From Manis javanica (Eukaryota > Chordata > Mammalia > Pholidota > Manidae), in NCBI RefSeq assembly GCF_040802235.1, contig NC_133170.1, positions 7,021,001-7,085,000 on the forward strand: 64,000 bases of DNA, written 5' to 3'. The position numbers and the translations under genes are program-made. Below the pieces are notes generated by a model that saw only the letters and a program-made list of their open reading frames with translations, did not search any database and had not been told where the DNA came from. This document shows, one piece after another, positions 23,395-33,729 of the stretch. Positions within the stretch are counted from its first letter, which is position 1. Each line of letters opens with the position of its first letter.

Positions 23395-24590
23395 TCTAGG
23401 CACTGGAGACAGCTGTGAGTGAAGCAGTCAGAAATGCCTGCTGTCATAGTGCTTCTTTTCTAGTAAACAAAGAATGAAAAAATATAGTTTGCCAGATATT
23501 AAATACGTTGCTAGGAGGAAAATAAAGCAGGGAAATGGGGCCAGGGTAGTGCCAGCAGAATGGTGGGAGGGTGGGGTTGTGATTTTAAATAGGATGGTTA
23601 GGGACGGCCTCGCAGGTAAGGTGACATTTCAACGAGTCCTGAAGGGGGTTAGAAGGGAAGCTGTGTGCAGCGTCTCGGGACAGCATTGCAGGCCAAGGAG
23701 GCAGCCTGTGCGAAGGCCCAAGGTGGGAGAGTGCCTAGTTTGTGCAGAAAAACAGCAAGTAGGCCAATGTGACTGGGGCCTGGTGATGGGGCAGTAGTAA
23801 ATATGATTGCAGAGGAAGGGTGGGGAGATTGTGCAGGGCCTAAAAAACAATTTTACCCTGAGATGAGAAGCTACTGGAAGGTTTTGAGCAGCATGACAAA
23901 AGATCTGATGTACTTTCTGAAAGGTTTACTGTGGCTGCCATGTGGACTAGGCCACAGCAGGGGCAAGGATAGAGACAGACCAGTGAGGAGGCTCTTTTCC
24001 ACTGTTTGAGGTGAGAGGTGTTGGTGGCTCGGACCATGGCAGTAGCCGTGAAGTGACGGTGAGATGCTGTGTATATTTTGAAGGTAGAGCCAGCAGGACT
24101 TGCCGATAAATTGGATGTGGTATTCATATTCAAGGAAAGTGATCAGAGATGAGGCCCAGATTTTCCGCCCAGACAATCACCAGCACCTCCGTTTACTCAA
24201 ATAGGAGGAGCAGGCTGGAGAAGATTAATTCAGTTTTGCATATGTTAAATTTGTGCTGTTCATTAGACACTCAGATGGAGATCTCAGGTAGGCAAGACAT
24301 CTCTCAGTGGTTCAAGTTTATATTTAAATATAAATTGAAAGCCAGGAAATTGGGTGACATCACCTAGAGAGTGAATGTAGGTAGAGAAGGAAAGAGGCTC
24401 AAGGACTGAGTCCTGAGACCCTCTAACATTCAGCAGTGGAGAGGATGAAGAGGGAAGCCACCAAAGAGATTAACAAGTGTGGGCAGAGATGAGAGGAGAA
24501 CAAGAGAAGGTAGTAGCTTCATGTTCCCCGCTGCCAGTCTTCTTGACTATTTCCACAGAGCTGCATTTGGGGATCAGGAGACACAGCCCC
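23395..24590 (-). repeat. Long L2 LINE fragment
   Basis: About 1.2 kb collinear with reverse-complement L2: 'ttctaggcactggagacagc', 'gaggaaaataaagcaggga', 'tgacatttcaacgagtcctg', 'gcgaaggcccaaggtggg', 'gaagctactggaaggttttg', 'actgtggctgccatgtgg', 'gttggtggctcggacca', 'gacactcagatggagatctc'. The apparent reading frames follow L2. Confidence 0.75.
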
Positions 24591-25034
24591 TGAGTTAGGC
24601 AAATTAGTCAAAAGGTTGTTTCTGTTTGGTTGCTTTAATTTCAGAGTTCATGACAGTGAAGTTTCTATTTTACTTTTCTGGAACTGATCTATTTTTATCA
24701 CACTGTTTCTTAGCAAATTGTCACCCTGCCTGTAGAAGGTCTTAATTCTGTTAAACATAAATTCTGCCAGTTGCTTTACAGACTTTTTCTTAACATATGC
24801 ACGCTCCTAGAATTTTCACTCTGCCAGTGGTAGGACATTGAAATCAAATTAAGGACACAAACCATATAATAAAGTAACTATTAAATAGACTAATAGATAA
24901 AGTTATCAGGGTTTTAGATTGTTTTCTGGACACTCCTCCCAATAAAGCCCATCTTTACCAACAATGGAGAAGACTTCTTTTCAAACAGGTTTTTTGTTTT
25001 TAAATTAAAGTATAGTTGATATACAATATTGATC

Positions 25035-25150
25035 TTTTTTTTTTAGGAGAGCAAGGCAGAGTCTTATTTAGAGAGAAGGCAAGAGACAGAGCTGGTGGCA
25101 GAGGGGACAAGAGAGTCCTGGGGCGGTGCATTGTCTAGGGGTTTTATAGG
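25035..25150 (-). mobile_element. Short ERV R/U3 retrocopy with A-tail
   Basis: Ten T (25035-25044, an A-tail on the minus strand), then about 106 bp nearly identical to the end of the longer copy at 25770-25872. The minus-strand copy ends at the same base as the longer one, where the R region stops in an AATAAG/AATAAA-containing LTR, and lacks U5. A 9-bp direct repeat TATACAATA lies on both sides (25020-25028 and 25154-25162), with six extra bases on the left. Confidence 0.7.
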
Positions 25151-25769
25151 CTGTATACAATACAGTGGTTCAACAGTTACCCATATATTAAGTCCTCACC
25201 CCCCTAGTCACTATCTGTCAACATAGAAAGATGTTACAGAATCATTGGATATATTCTGCATGCTGCACTTCCATCCCCATGACCAGCTTGTATTATGATT
25301 GAGTATTTTTGTGCCCCTTTATCCCCCTTACCTTACATACCCACCCACCCCAACCCTTTCTCCATGGTAACCATCAGTCACATCTCAGAGTCTGTGAGTC
25401 TACTGCTATTTTGTTCATTCTGTTTTGCTTTGTTTTTATATTCTACAAATAAGTGAAATCATATGGTATTTGTCTTTCACTTAGCATAACATCCTCTAGG
25501 TCCATCAATGTTGTTGCAAATGGTGGGATTTCTTTTTTATGGCTGAATAATATCCCATTGTGTATATGTACCACCTCTTCTTTATCCATTCATCTATTGA
25601 TGAACACTTAGGTTGCTTCTGTATCTTAGCTGTTATAAATAATGAGGTGATTAAACATAGAGGTATATATATATTTCTGAATCAGGGATTTTGTTTTCTT
25701 CAGGCAAATTTCTAGAAGTGGAGTTACTGGGTTGTATGGTATTTCTGTGTTTAGTTTTATTTATTTTTT

Positions 25770-26382
25770 AGGAGAGCAAGGCAGAGTCTTATTTAGAAAG
25801 CAAGAGGACAGAGCTGGTGGCAGAGGGGACAAGAGAGTCCTGGGGTGGTGCATTGTCTAGGGGTTTTATAGGCAGTTGAGAGACAAAGGGCTGGGGATGC
25901 AGACCTGCTAAGGGGTCCCTAAATGTTTATCTTTGAAGAGACATTAAGTTTCTTATTAGTCTTCCAGGTTATTTATAAGAAATTTACTGCTCTGATTTCC
26001 TCCCAGGATAGCAGCTTCCTGGTCTGGGAGCTTATCACTCAAGACTGCCTGCTTTGCACCCAAGGTGGGCTGAGTTATTGTCTGTTTGTTAGTTAAAGAG
26101 TATGTTAAGAAACTTACTTTTTAACTAATTGAGTTTTAAGTGCAATTTTATCTTTAAGATGGAATCCTTCCTGTCTTTGTTGTTTTGGGCTTGCTTGCTA
26201 AGTTGCCAGGGTTGCAAGTCACTTGATTAGGGCTGGAGGAAGAAAAGTAGCACCTGGGTAAAGTCAGAAAAATAAGCTGGGCTCCCCCAGCAGGCCAAAG
26301 CAAATCTCACAATGGATTATCTTGTTTCCCCCCCCCCCAAGGCCCTCCCCCTACTCTCTCTAAGCCCATGGTCTCTGTCTCA
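25770..26382 (-). mobile_element. U3-R portion of the retrocopied 3' LTR
   Basis: Homologous to the solo LTRs at 5656-6629 and 29670-30471 along its length but lacking their U5 (about 60 bp). It carries its own differences, such as GGTGGCAGAGGGGACAAG and a run of 11 C at 26328-26338, and so belongs to a distinct subfamily. Confidence 0.8.
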
Positions 26383-26392
26383 TGCCCCCTCT
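26383..26392 (-). other. Polypurine tract at the env-LTR junction
   Basis: AGAGGGGGCA on the minus strand directly precedes the LTR's TGAG start at 26382, as at the 3' LTR boundary of a retrovirus. This fixes the U3 start. Confidence 0.75.
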
Positions 26393-26659
26393 ACAAGATA
26401 GAGACCTTAGCTGCTGCTACGGGAAAGGAGGCGACCACCGCTCTGGCTGCTTCATGCTGAGACGGGGCGCAGTAAAGGGTGCAGTTAGGTCCCCATCACT
26501 GGTCGGTCAAGAGGGCCTTGGAAGATGGGCACTTCTATCTTGGGTTCCGTTTCCATCACCATTTGCAGTTTTATGGCTTCAAAAGGATTTAGAAAACCAG
26601 CTCCATATCATAGTAGTCCGTGGGACTTCGGGCCTGACATAGTTTGGACTTGCTTTCGG

Positions 26660-27188
26660 AGGTCCTGGAGTGAATCAGACATTTTGTGAATAATTTGGAA
26701 TGTACACACAACACTCAACTTTAATCATAGCACAGATCTCACCCTGAGCTGCTGTTAAGATGTCTAGTGCCATTCTGTTTTGTATAACTGCTTGGCGCAT
26801 TAGTTTAACTTTAGTATTTAGGAAAGCTATTCCTTGGATAGTATTATTTAAGGCCTTCTGAGTAAAATTGGTTAAGAATTTGATATGCCAGATTACATCT
26901 TCTAAACCAAGAGATGATATAAAAACGGAGGCTAGGTGATCATACCAATGAAAAACAATCCTAGCCCATCGATGTTGGAGGCTTGGGAAGTTTGTAGGGT
27001 GTGGGATGTTCTTAATCCAAGTCCTTAGAACCAAGGAAATCCCAGAGTGCACCTGCCTATACACCCTGGAGGGAGCCAGGGCCAGAGGTTAGTTCCCCAC
27101 AGCCAGTGAGTGCTGTTTGGGGCTGGCCAACGGATACCAGGGTGGGTTGTCCAATCTGTGGCAAGCCAGTCTGTAGCCTGTAAAGTTA
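26660..27188 (-). pseudogene. Broken gammaretroviral-type env fragment (SU end and TM)
   Basis: Remains of an envelope glycoprotein gene of a class I endogenous retrovirus. One frame holds a surface-subunit tail with the motif [11 protein letters not shown] (about 27110-27080). An overlapping frame holds transmembrane-subunit sequence with a [14 protein letters not shown] stretch and the CX6CC disulphide motif (C-AMIKVE-CC) near 26720. It is truncated at its 5' end by the retrocopy boundary, shifts frame between the two parts, and is cut by a stop just after the CX6CC region, so no functional protein can be made. No membrane anchor remains in frame. Confidence 0.8.
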
Positions 27189-27279
27189 TGTGTTTAGTTT
27201 TTTGAGGAACTTCCATATTGCTTTCCACAATGGCTGTACCAATTTACATTCCGACCAACAGGAGGGTTCAAACAGATTT

Positions 27280-29250
27280 GTTAAAAGCTGAAAATAGTTT
27301 AAATATATAAGTAAAACTACATATTTTAAACGGACGACCCCCAGTTGTAGCGGACTCACACACACATGCTGGTACTGCCTGCAGTTTTTGATCTAGCATA
27401 TCTTAGCTGTTGTGCTGCTTCTACTCGTATATTTTCCTGTTTGTATATTTTCAAGACATTTTATCCAAAACCAAAAATGTCCCTTAAATATTAAAATATA
27501 ATGTTTAAATTTCCTTTAGATGTCTAAAGATATGAAAAAGGTTTCAGATTGGTTCCTTACTGCCTTAAGAAGAAAGGAGGTGTAAGTAGAAGTAAATCAT
27601 TGGACTTACTGAAGGGAAGGCAGAAGTCATTTTGAAATTTTTGTTTCTGGGTCTCATTTTGTCTAAGACATAGCTGTAGGAATTTACTTGGCTTCATCTA
27701 CAGCTGCAAATCTTTTAGGCTGGTGGAAAACTGCGGAATGTAATTAGTCCTTTGTTTAAGTAACATAGATATGCAAGGCCCCCAGCGGGAAAGGTATTTG
27801 TCTTTCAAAGTACCTTACAACATAGTATACAGTGTTTAGTAAGTGAATGAATATAAAGTTTATATCTGAGTCTGTAAATTGTGTGGTGACCAGAATATTC
27901 TCAGAGCATTGCCGTCATAGCCTGGGTTCAATCCTGCTGATAAATACTGGAATCTATTGGTTGAGCTCCCTACCTACAGACCTTTGTTTAGATTTCTTCC
28001 TTGGTGCCTCTTCCTGTTTATTTTTAGTCTTGGTTGTCTTGGGTGTGTTTTCCAGAAGAGGCAGTGGAGACCACAGTCCAAATTCAAATACAAAATTTAG
28101 TTGAGACTGACAGTTATGCCACCATCATTCTGGAAAAGGCCTTAGCCACACCAAGGCTGAGATGAAGGCCCGTCTCAGAAATCAGATTTGACACAAGCAG
28201 ACACCAGGCTAGATCCTGGTTGGTTGTTCTAGTACACGGTGCTCCACTGTATTTTATTTATGCTCAGAAAAAAGATGGGCTTGGGTTGAGTTCAGCAAGC
28301 ATTTCAGGCTTGCCCTTATTGCAGACTGAATGTCATGGTCAGGGCTGTGCTAATGTATGTCATTTAAAATCAGTGGCCAGACGTCCAGGCCAGCGGGAGC
28401 AGGAGCTGCCCTCATTTGATCATGGTGGTGCCTCAGTGTTAGCTTTACCGACGTCTTTGGCCCCCAGCAGATTGTGTTTAGGAGTTTGGAATGTCTGGCC
28501 TAGGAACTGGGTGAGGGCTGGGAAAGGAGTAATTCAAGGATCAGCCTTCTTTCTCATGAGGCTAAAGAGGCTTCAAGGCCTGGTTGCTGTGGGATAGTGA
28601 TAACTTGATTTAAAAAACCCACTGGGAATAACACGCTTTCTAGGGAAATTGGCCCAATAGTGAGTACAGCTGAACTCCCTGGGTTTTAGGGCTCAGGTGT
28701 CTGCTACAGTTGTTAATGAGGGACATCCCAGCATAGGGAGCTCGAGCCAGATGCGGTGGAGATGGACAGGGGCAGGAGCAGGGACAGAAGTGTCCTTGGA
28801 GGAGAAAATAGTAAGAGAAAGGGGCTGGAGGAGGGCGGGTCACTCCTGCTGCCCAGGTGTTAGGCAGGCTGTCCTGACACTGCACATCTTTCTGCTTGTA
28901 TTTCCACTGCTGGTCACACACACGTGCAGTAATACGAGGAAATGTCTGGAGCACAGTGCATTGTTAGTCATCATTTCCATGGTGCTCCGTGCAAAAGGAA
29001 ATGTTTTCCTCCTCTACAATGTACTGGAGGGTAGAGACCATCCCGCTGCACGTACTTTAGGAAGCAAGTGTATGTTCAGATCGTCAAGTTTTTGATTGAC
29101 GGTAACCTAAATTTTGTTCCTGGAGAAGCCGTAACTAGCCATTGCCCTTTGGATTAATTAATCAATGTTAAATGCTTACAGTATGCTCAGCTGTGGGATA
29201 TGTAGGTGACAGCCACTGTTTTGGAAGAATCTACAATGAAATAGCAATAA
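27280..29250. other. Intron 1, no recognised element
   Basis: About 2 kb of mixed composition; open frames of up to 132 codons show no domain. I see nothing I can name. Confidence 0.4.
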
Positions 29251-29254
29251 TAAA

Positions 29255-29490
29255 AGTTATTCAGTCCTTCCACATGCCAAGCACTGTGCCAAGTGCTGCA
29301 TAGTTATACCTCATTTAATCCTGACAACACCCTTAGGAGGTGGCGCTGTTTTTCCTCTGCCTTACAGCTGAGAGACTGAGGCTGGAGAGTGTAAATACTT
29401 CACCCAGATTCAGGTAACAAGTGAGAAAACCTGGATTGAAAGTCTGTCAGACAGGATCCACCCATGCCCATAACCCTTTCATTAACCTAC
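29255..29490 (-). repeat. MIR SINE
   Basis: Reverse MIR order: 'catgccaagcactgtgccaag', 'ctcatttaatcctgacaac', 'cttacagctgagagactgagg', 'acctggattgaaagtctgtc'. Confidence 0.8.
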
Positions 29491-29669
29491 ACAGTGTGTC
29501 ACTCAGATTGTAAATGGACCCCACATGGATTACCTGAGTTAGATGAGATTGTCTCTTAAGGCCTCTGTGTGGGAAAGACGGTAAAAGGGACATTTAACCC
29601 ATCTTTCTGGCCTAATCTAGCTCGTCTCTTCTCACAGCCAGCACTGATGTCTCTTGCATAATACATTCC

Positions 29670-30471
29670 TGATGCCGGGGTTCTTGTTTGCGGAGCCAAA
29701 GAATGAGCTTCACAAACAGTCAAGGTAGGAGAGCGAGGTGCAGGCTTTTATTTAGAGGTGAAGTGAGAGGACAGAGCTCCCGGCTCCCGCCAGGAGGGGA
29801 CAAGAGAGTCTGTCGTTGGTGCGTTGTCTAGGGGTTTTATAGGCAGTTGAGGATTTTTTAGAGAATATGAAAAAACTTAGGGGTGGGGACTTGTTAAATG
29901 GTCCCTGAATATTAAAAATTAACTGAACTGTAAGGAATTTCCTGTCTTGATTTCTCTCTGGGACACCGGGCCTTGGTCTGGGAGCATATCAAAAGGCTGC
30001 CTGCCCAGCTCCCAAGGTGGGCAGAGGTATTGTCTACTTGCTAAAGAATCTCGCCTCTTGAACTTCCTGGGTGTTAAAATGCAATCTTATCTTTAAGATG
30101 GAATTCTTCCTGCCTTTTACCATGCTGTCTACAGCTGGGTCTGCAGCTAAGTTAGTTGTTCAGTTTGCAAAATCACCTTGTCAGATCTGAAGGAGGAAAG
30201 ACAGCACATAGGCCTGGGCCTTTTAGCATGCTAAAGTGCATCTTACACATGGTTACAAATGATTAGCATAATAAAACATGTGCTACTCTTCTTTATCTGG
30301 GGAACATTAACTGATCTCACTGAAGAATGATTCTAGAGCTCAATGTTTAACATAGAGTTTTAGCAGGGGGTTTCCTCGCATGTAGTTACATTGCTCTGAC
30401 TGCAGATATCCCACCCTGCCCCCTCTGGAGGCTCTCACCCTACTCTGACTACATCCATGGTCCCTGTCTCA
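29670..30471 (-). mobile_element. ERV1-type solo LTR (802 bp)
   Basis: Minus-strand LTR starting TGAGACAGGGACC at 30471 and ending CCGGCATCA at 29670, with perfect 4-bp target duplication TTCC (29666-29669 and 30472-30475). The polyadenylation signal appears as TTTATT at 29747-29752, and the R end at TAGGAGAGC near 29726. It is the same family as 5656-6629 but without an L1 insertion. No internal proviral sequence. Confidence 0.88.
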
Positions 30472-30734
30472 TTCCTTCATTTATTCATCAGAAAATTAGA
30501 TAAGTATATATTTGATCTTACTTTTGTTTTAATTAATGAATATTTGTAAAGGTATTACTATATAAATATAAAGCATTTATTACATAAAAATGCCACTTTC
30601 AACTTTTTTCCAACCTCTTTGCTCTTCTTACTAGGTTTGATCATCTATCTTTGCTTGGCATAAATTGTTGCTTGTCCTTAGATAAGTTTATAGTTTTGAA
30701 AAGGAATGTATAATTGCTTGTGAAACCATGGCTG

Positions 30735-30875
30735 GCAGGGCAGTGGGTACAGGGGTTAGACCCGGATGCAGTCAGAAGCCGGGATTTCAGTCCTGGCCTG
30801 TCCCTTGGACGGATGTGGGCCTCAGGTCTTTCATCTGTCTTGAAGGGATTAAATGAGTTGAGTGATTTCTAACAT
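30735..30875 (+). repeat. MIR SINE
   Basis: Forward MIR-like order: 'cagtgggtacaggggttaga', 'gccgggatttcagtcctgg', 'atgtgggcctcagg', 'gggattaaatgagttgagtg'. Confidence 0.6.
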
Positions 30876-31317
30876 ACCAGCCCTTCCTTCCAAGGGCCTG
30901 AAATTGTTTTTTTAAAAAAACAAATGTTACTGTTTTTTAAAAAATTAATCCTAATGTTATCGAATGTGAGGCCTGATATGTACCATACATATCACATCAG
31001 GCCTGATGAAGTAGTTATAATTTCAGCCACAAGAAAGGGAAAAAAAATCAGCTTGCCTGTGTCCCCTTTACAGGAAAGATGCAATTTTTAATAAGCTTTT
31101 TGAAATATGACCTGTTCATGGGCCCGAGATTATCATCCCCCAGGGATGCAGGGACCGGTTTGAAGTTGCCCCTCACGTGACGTTCGCACGCCTGTGTCCC
31201 GGCATCATGGATGACATTGCTGCTTCTCCACCAAGTGGAGCCTTAGGAAACAGTCTTTCCCACTTACAATTCTACTGTAGTTTACTTTGTATTTAGATTA
31301 GGACTCATGCTCCCTAC

Positions 31318-31645
31318 CCTGTGTCTTCGTTTGTTCAGGCTATTCTAACAGTGCCACAGACTGGCAGGATCACAAACAACAGAAATTTATTCCCCACAGG
31401 TCTGGAGGCTGAAGTCCAAGATGAAGGTGCTGGTAGATCTGTGTCTCAGAAGGGCCCTCTTCCTGTTTCATGTGTGGGCTTCTTAGGTGGAAGGTGGGAG
31501 GGAGTTCTCTGGGAGCCCTTTTATAGGGGCAGAATCCCACCTGCACGACCGTATCACCTCCTCAAGGCCCCATGCCAAATACCATCATACTGGATATTAC
31601 ATTGCAGTGTATGAATTTGGTGGGGGTGGTAGCACCCTGGTTTGC
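31318..31645 (-). repeat. MaLR-like LTR
   Basis: Reverse landmarks: 'cgtttgttcaggctattc', 'aacaacagaaatttattcc', 'ggtctggaggctgaagtcc', 'agggccctcttcctg', 'agggagttctctgggagcc', and at the right 'tatgaatttggtgggggtgg'. Confidence 0.7.
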
Positions 31646-32435
31646 AATGCTCTTCATGACGTGGCCCCCGTAGGCCCTCCCAGCCTTTTCCGACCGGTTC
31701 ACTCTTTTCAGTTACATCGGTTTCTTGGAGGTCCTGTAACACTCAAGCTGCCTGACTCACGGCCTGTGCATCTTCTCTCCCTGGAAGCGTCTTCCCTTAG
31801 GCCAGCACTGTCCATAAATAAATGTAACGTGAGTCACATTTGTAATTTAAACTTTTCTAGTAGCCACATTTAAAAAGGTAAAGAAACAGGCATTTTTAGT
31901 TTTAATGCTATGTTTTATTTTTTGTATCTAGTATATTATTTTTTCAAATACAAATTAACATAAAAATTAATGAGATGTTTAATATTCTTTTTTTCTTACT
32001 CAATCTTCAAACTCTAGTGTGTATTTTACATCCACAACATGTGTATTTGGACTAGGCATATTTCAAGTGTTCGGTAGCCACGTGCGGCTAGTGGCTGCCC
32101 TGTCGGACAGCATAGCCCTGAGTCGGCTTCTCATCATTCCCATCACCTCCTCAGAGCGCCCTTCCCAGACAGTCCTGTGTCAAAGGGCATCCTTCCTCCC
32201 CCAGCCTGCTCCTCTCTAGCAGATATAGTCACCTACTTAATCTTCCTCATAGCACCTATTGGCACCCGACAATGTATTTTAAGTGCATTTGTTTACCTTT
32301 ATTCTTTAATGCCAGTCTTCCTGTTAGATTGTCGGCTCCTAGAGGGCAGGACCTTTGTCCCTATTGTGGTATTATATACCTGGTGGCCCAAAGAGTGGCT
32401 GCTTCATAATAGGGACTCAAGTAGATTGTTTGAAT
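31646..32435 (+). repeat. L2 LINE fragment split by a hAT element
   Basis: Forward L2 before (31646-31802: 'gcaatgctcttcatgacgtg', 'cttctctccctggaagcgtc') and after (32116-32435: 'cacctactta', 'cttcctgttagattgtcggc', 'cctagagggcaggacctttg') the element at 31803-32115. Confidence 0.75.
31803..32115. mobile_element. Non-autonomous hAT-type DNA transposon (MITE-like)
   Basis: 313 bp with terminal inverted repeats CAGCACTGTCC (left) and GGACAGCATAG (right), and the internal 'tagtagccacatttaaaaag' and 'cggtagccacgtgcggctag' segments typical of mammalian hAT-Charlie-like MITEs. Flanks CCCTTAGG and CCCTGAGT (offset by one base) are a plausible, decayed 8-bp target duplication. No transposase coding. 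Confidence 0.75.
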
Positions 32436-33560
32436 AAGATGATTTGAGATGGAAACGGTATAACCCTGTTTCTGACAATAATAGTATATTTGATTTTTAC
32501 GTGTGGGTTTTTTAAACTCTAAAATGGAACCTAGAAGGTTTTTTTCATGAGAAGCTTGAGATTGATGAAAAAGCAAGAGAAAAAATGACTAATTTTTTTA
32601 AAGGTGTATATCAGCTTTGTGGTGAGCTACTAAAATTTCTTACAATATTTATTAGCCTATTCCTTTTTTGAAATAAACTTTGACAAAGAGAATTAATAAC
32701 TTTTTTTTTACAGCGTTATGCAAACAAGCATGCAGGTTCTAGCAAGGCTTTGGTTTTGTTTTTTTAAGCAAGCAACAGGTCTTATTTACTTCTCAACTAG
32801 TGCCAAGAGATGAGCACATGGTGGGTGCTGTACTGGTGGGGTGTTAGGGAATTTCAGGAAGTCGTCCTGGAGGGCACCTGCAGCCTCGCTGTGGCTTAGA
32901 GGACTATCTTAGGAAATCGCATTTGCAGTTCCCTTCTTCAGGGGCATCCACACTGGTTTTGGGCATGGTCCGCCAGGACAGTCCCCTTTGTGTCTATAAG
33001 GTTTGATCCTTTATGTATTTTTTCCATTTGTATTTTGTCTTTCTTGTACCTTGTATAATGTTCTGTTCCACCTAAGGTTTGACTTTTTAAGATGACCCTA
33101 TCTAATAACCTTTTAGCCAGAGATTCCAAAAATTTTCAGGATGGGACTGTCTCCCATATTACCTTTCATACAAAATGCAAAGATGGTTAGCTGATAAAAA
33201 GAGGTAAGAACTGATAATTCTAGGGATAAAAGTATTATCTAGGGATAGTGTTTTATATGCTGTTAAGACACATCATGAGGTAGAAGAGCATCGGTTCCTG
33301 CAGTTTGCCTAGAATCCATGACTTTTACTAACTTTATTCTAAATTAAATATTGGAACTTTTAATTAACATGGGCATACGTTTTATTTTTTTCTGTAAATT
33401 TGTATACATCACTGGCTCAGAAAGCTGTTTTAGAAATAATGCTTTTTTTAAAAATGACTTCCAAAGATAGGTCCTAGCACTTTTAATTCAGAAGTAGCTT
33501 TAGGAAATCACCTTCATACAACGAAGGTATGAAAATAGCTAATGTTATTTGGTTTGTAGA
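32436..33560. other. Intron 1, no recognised element
   Basis: A+T-rich DNA without frames or repeats that I can assign. Confidence 0.4.
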
Positions 33561-33564
33561 ATTA

Positions 33565-33725
33565 TAAATATTATCTTAACTCCTCACAATGACTTGAAGG
33601 TATTATTTTCCTCATTTTACAGATAAAGAGCTGGGGTTCAGGGAGGTGTTGCCCAAACTCACAGAGACGGTAAAGGCCAAGGTTGGGGTGGTACCCCAGG
33701 CTGTCTGGCTCCCAAGTGTCCCTCT
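33565..33725 (-). repeat. MIR SINE
   Basis: Reverse MIR: 'aactcctcacaatgacttga', 'cctcattttacagataaaga', 'ctcacagagacggtaaaggc', 'ggctgtctggctcccaa'. Confidence 0.75.
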
Positions 33726-33729
33726 CCCG

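Larger units (their letters stand above)
25759..27188 (-). mobile_element. ERV transcript retrocopy processed by L1 (env 3' part, U3, R, A-tail)
   Basis: On the minus strand it reads: env fragment, polypurine tract, LTR U3 beginning TGAGACAGAGACC, R, then an A-rich tail (complement of 25759-25769). U5 is absent. The flanks are a perfect 13-bp target duplication TGTGTTTAGTTTT (25746-25758 and 27189-27201). Retroviral integration would give 4-6 bp, TG...CA ends and U5. A long duplication, poly-A after R and 5' truncation are the signature of L1-driven reverse transcription of a viral mRNA. Confidence 0.85.
24990..27266 (-). mobile_element. L1 carrying two ERV retrocopies
   Basis: Minus-strand, 5'-truncated L1 with poly-A at left (TTTTTTGTTTTT) and near-perfect target duplications TTCAAACAG (24980-24989 region and 27267-27275). 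L1 proper is found at about 24990-25034, 25151-25758 and 27189-27266, in consensus order ('aagtatagttgatatac', 'tccatcaatgttgttgcaaa', 'ggcaaatttctagaagtgg', 'gaggaacttccatattgc', 'accaatttacattccgacc'). Removing the two ERV-derived inserts restores a continuous L1 of about 0.73 kb. Confidence 0.88.

Noticed and set aside
26328..26338. Run of 11 C as a possible regulatory site
   Set aside because: It lies inside the U3 of the retrocopied LTR and is best seen as a slippage-prone homopolymer.
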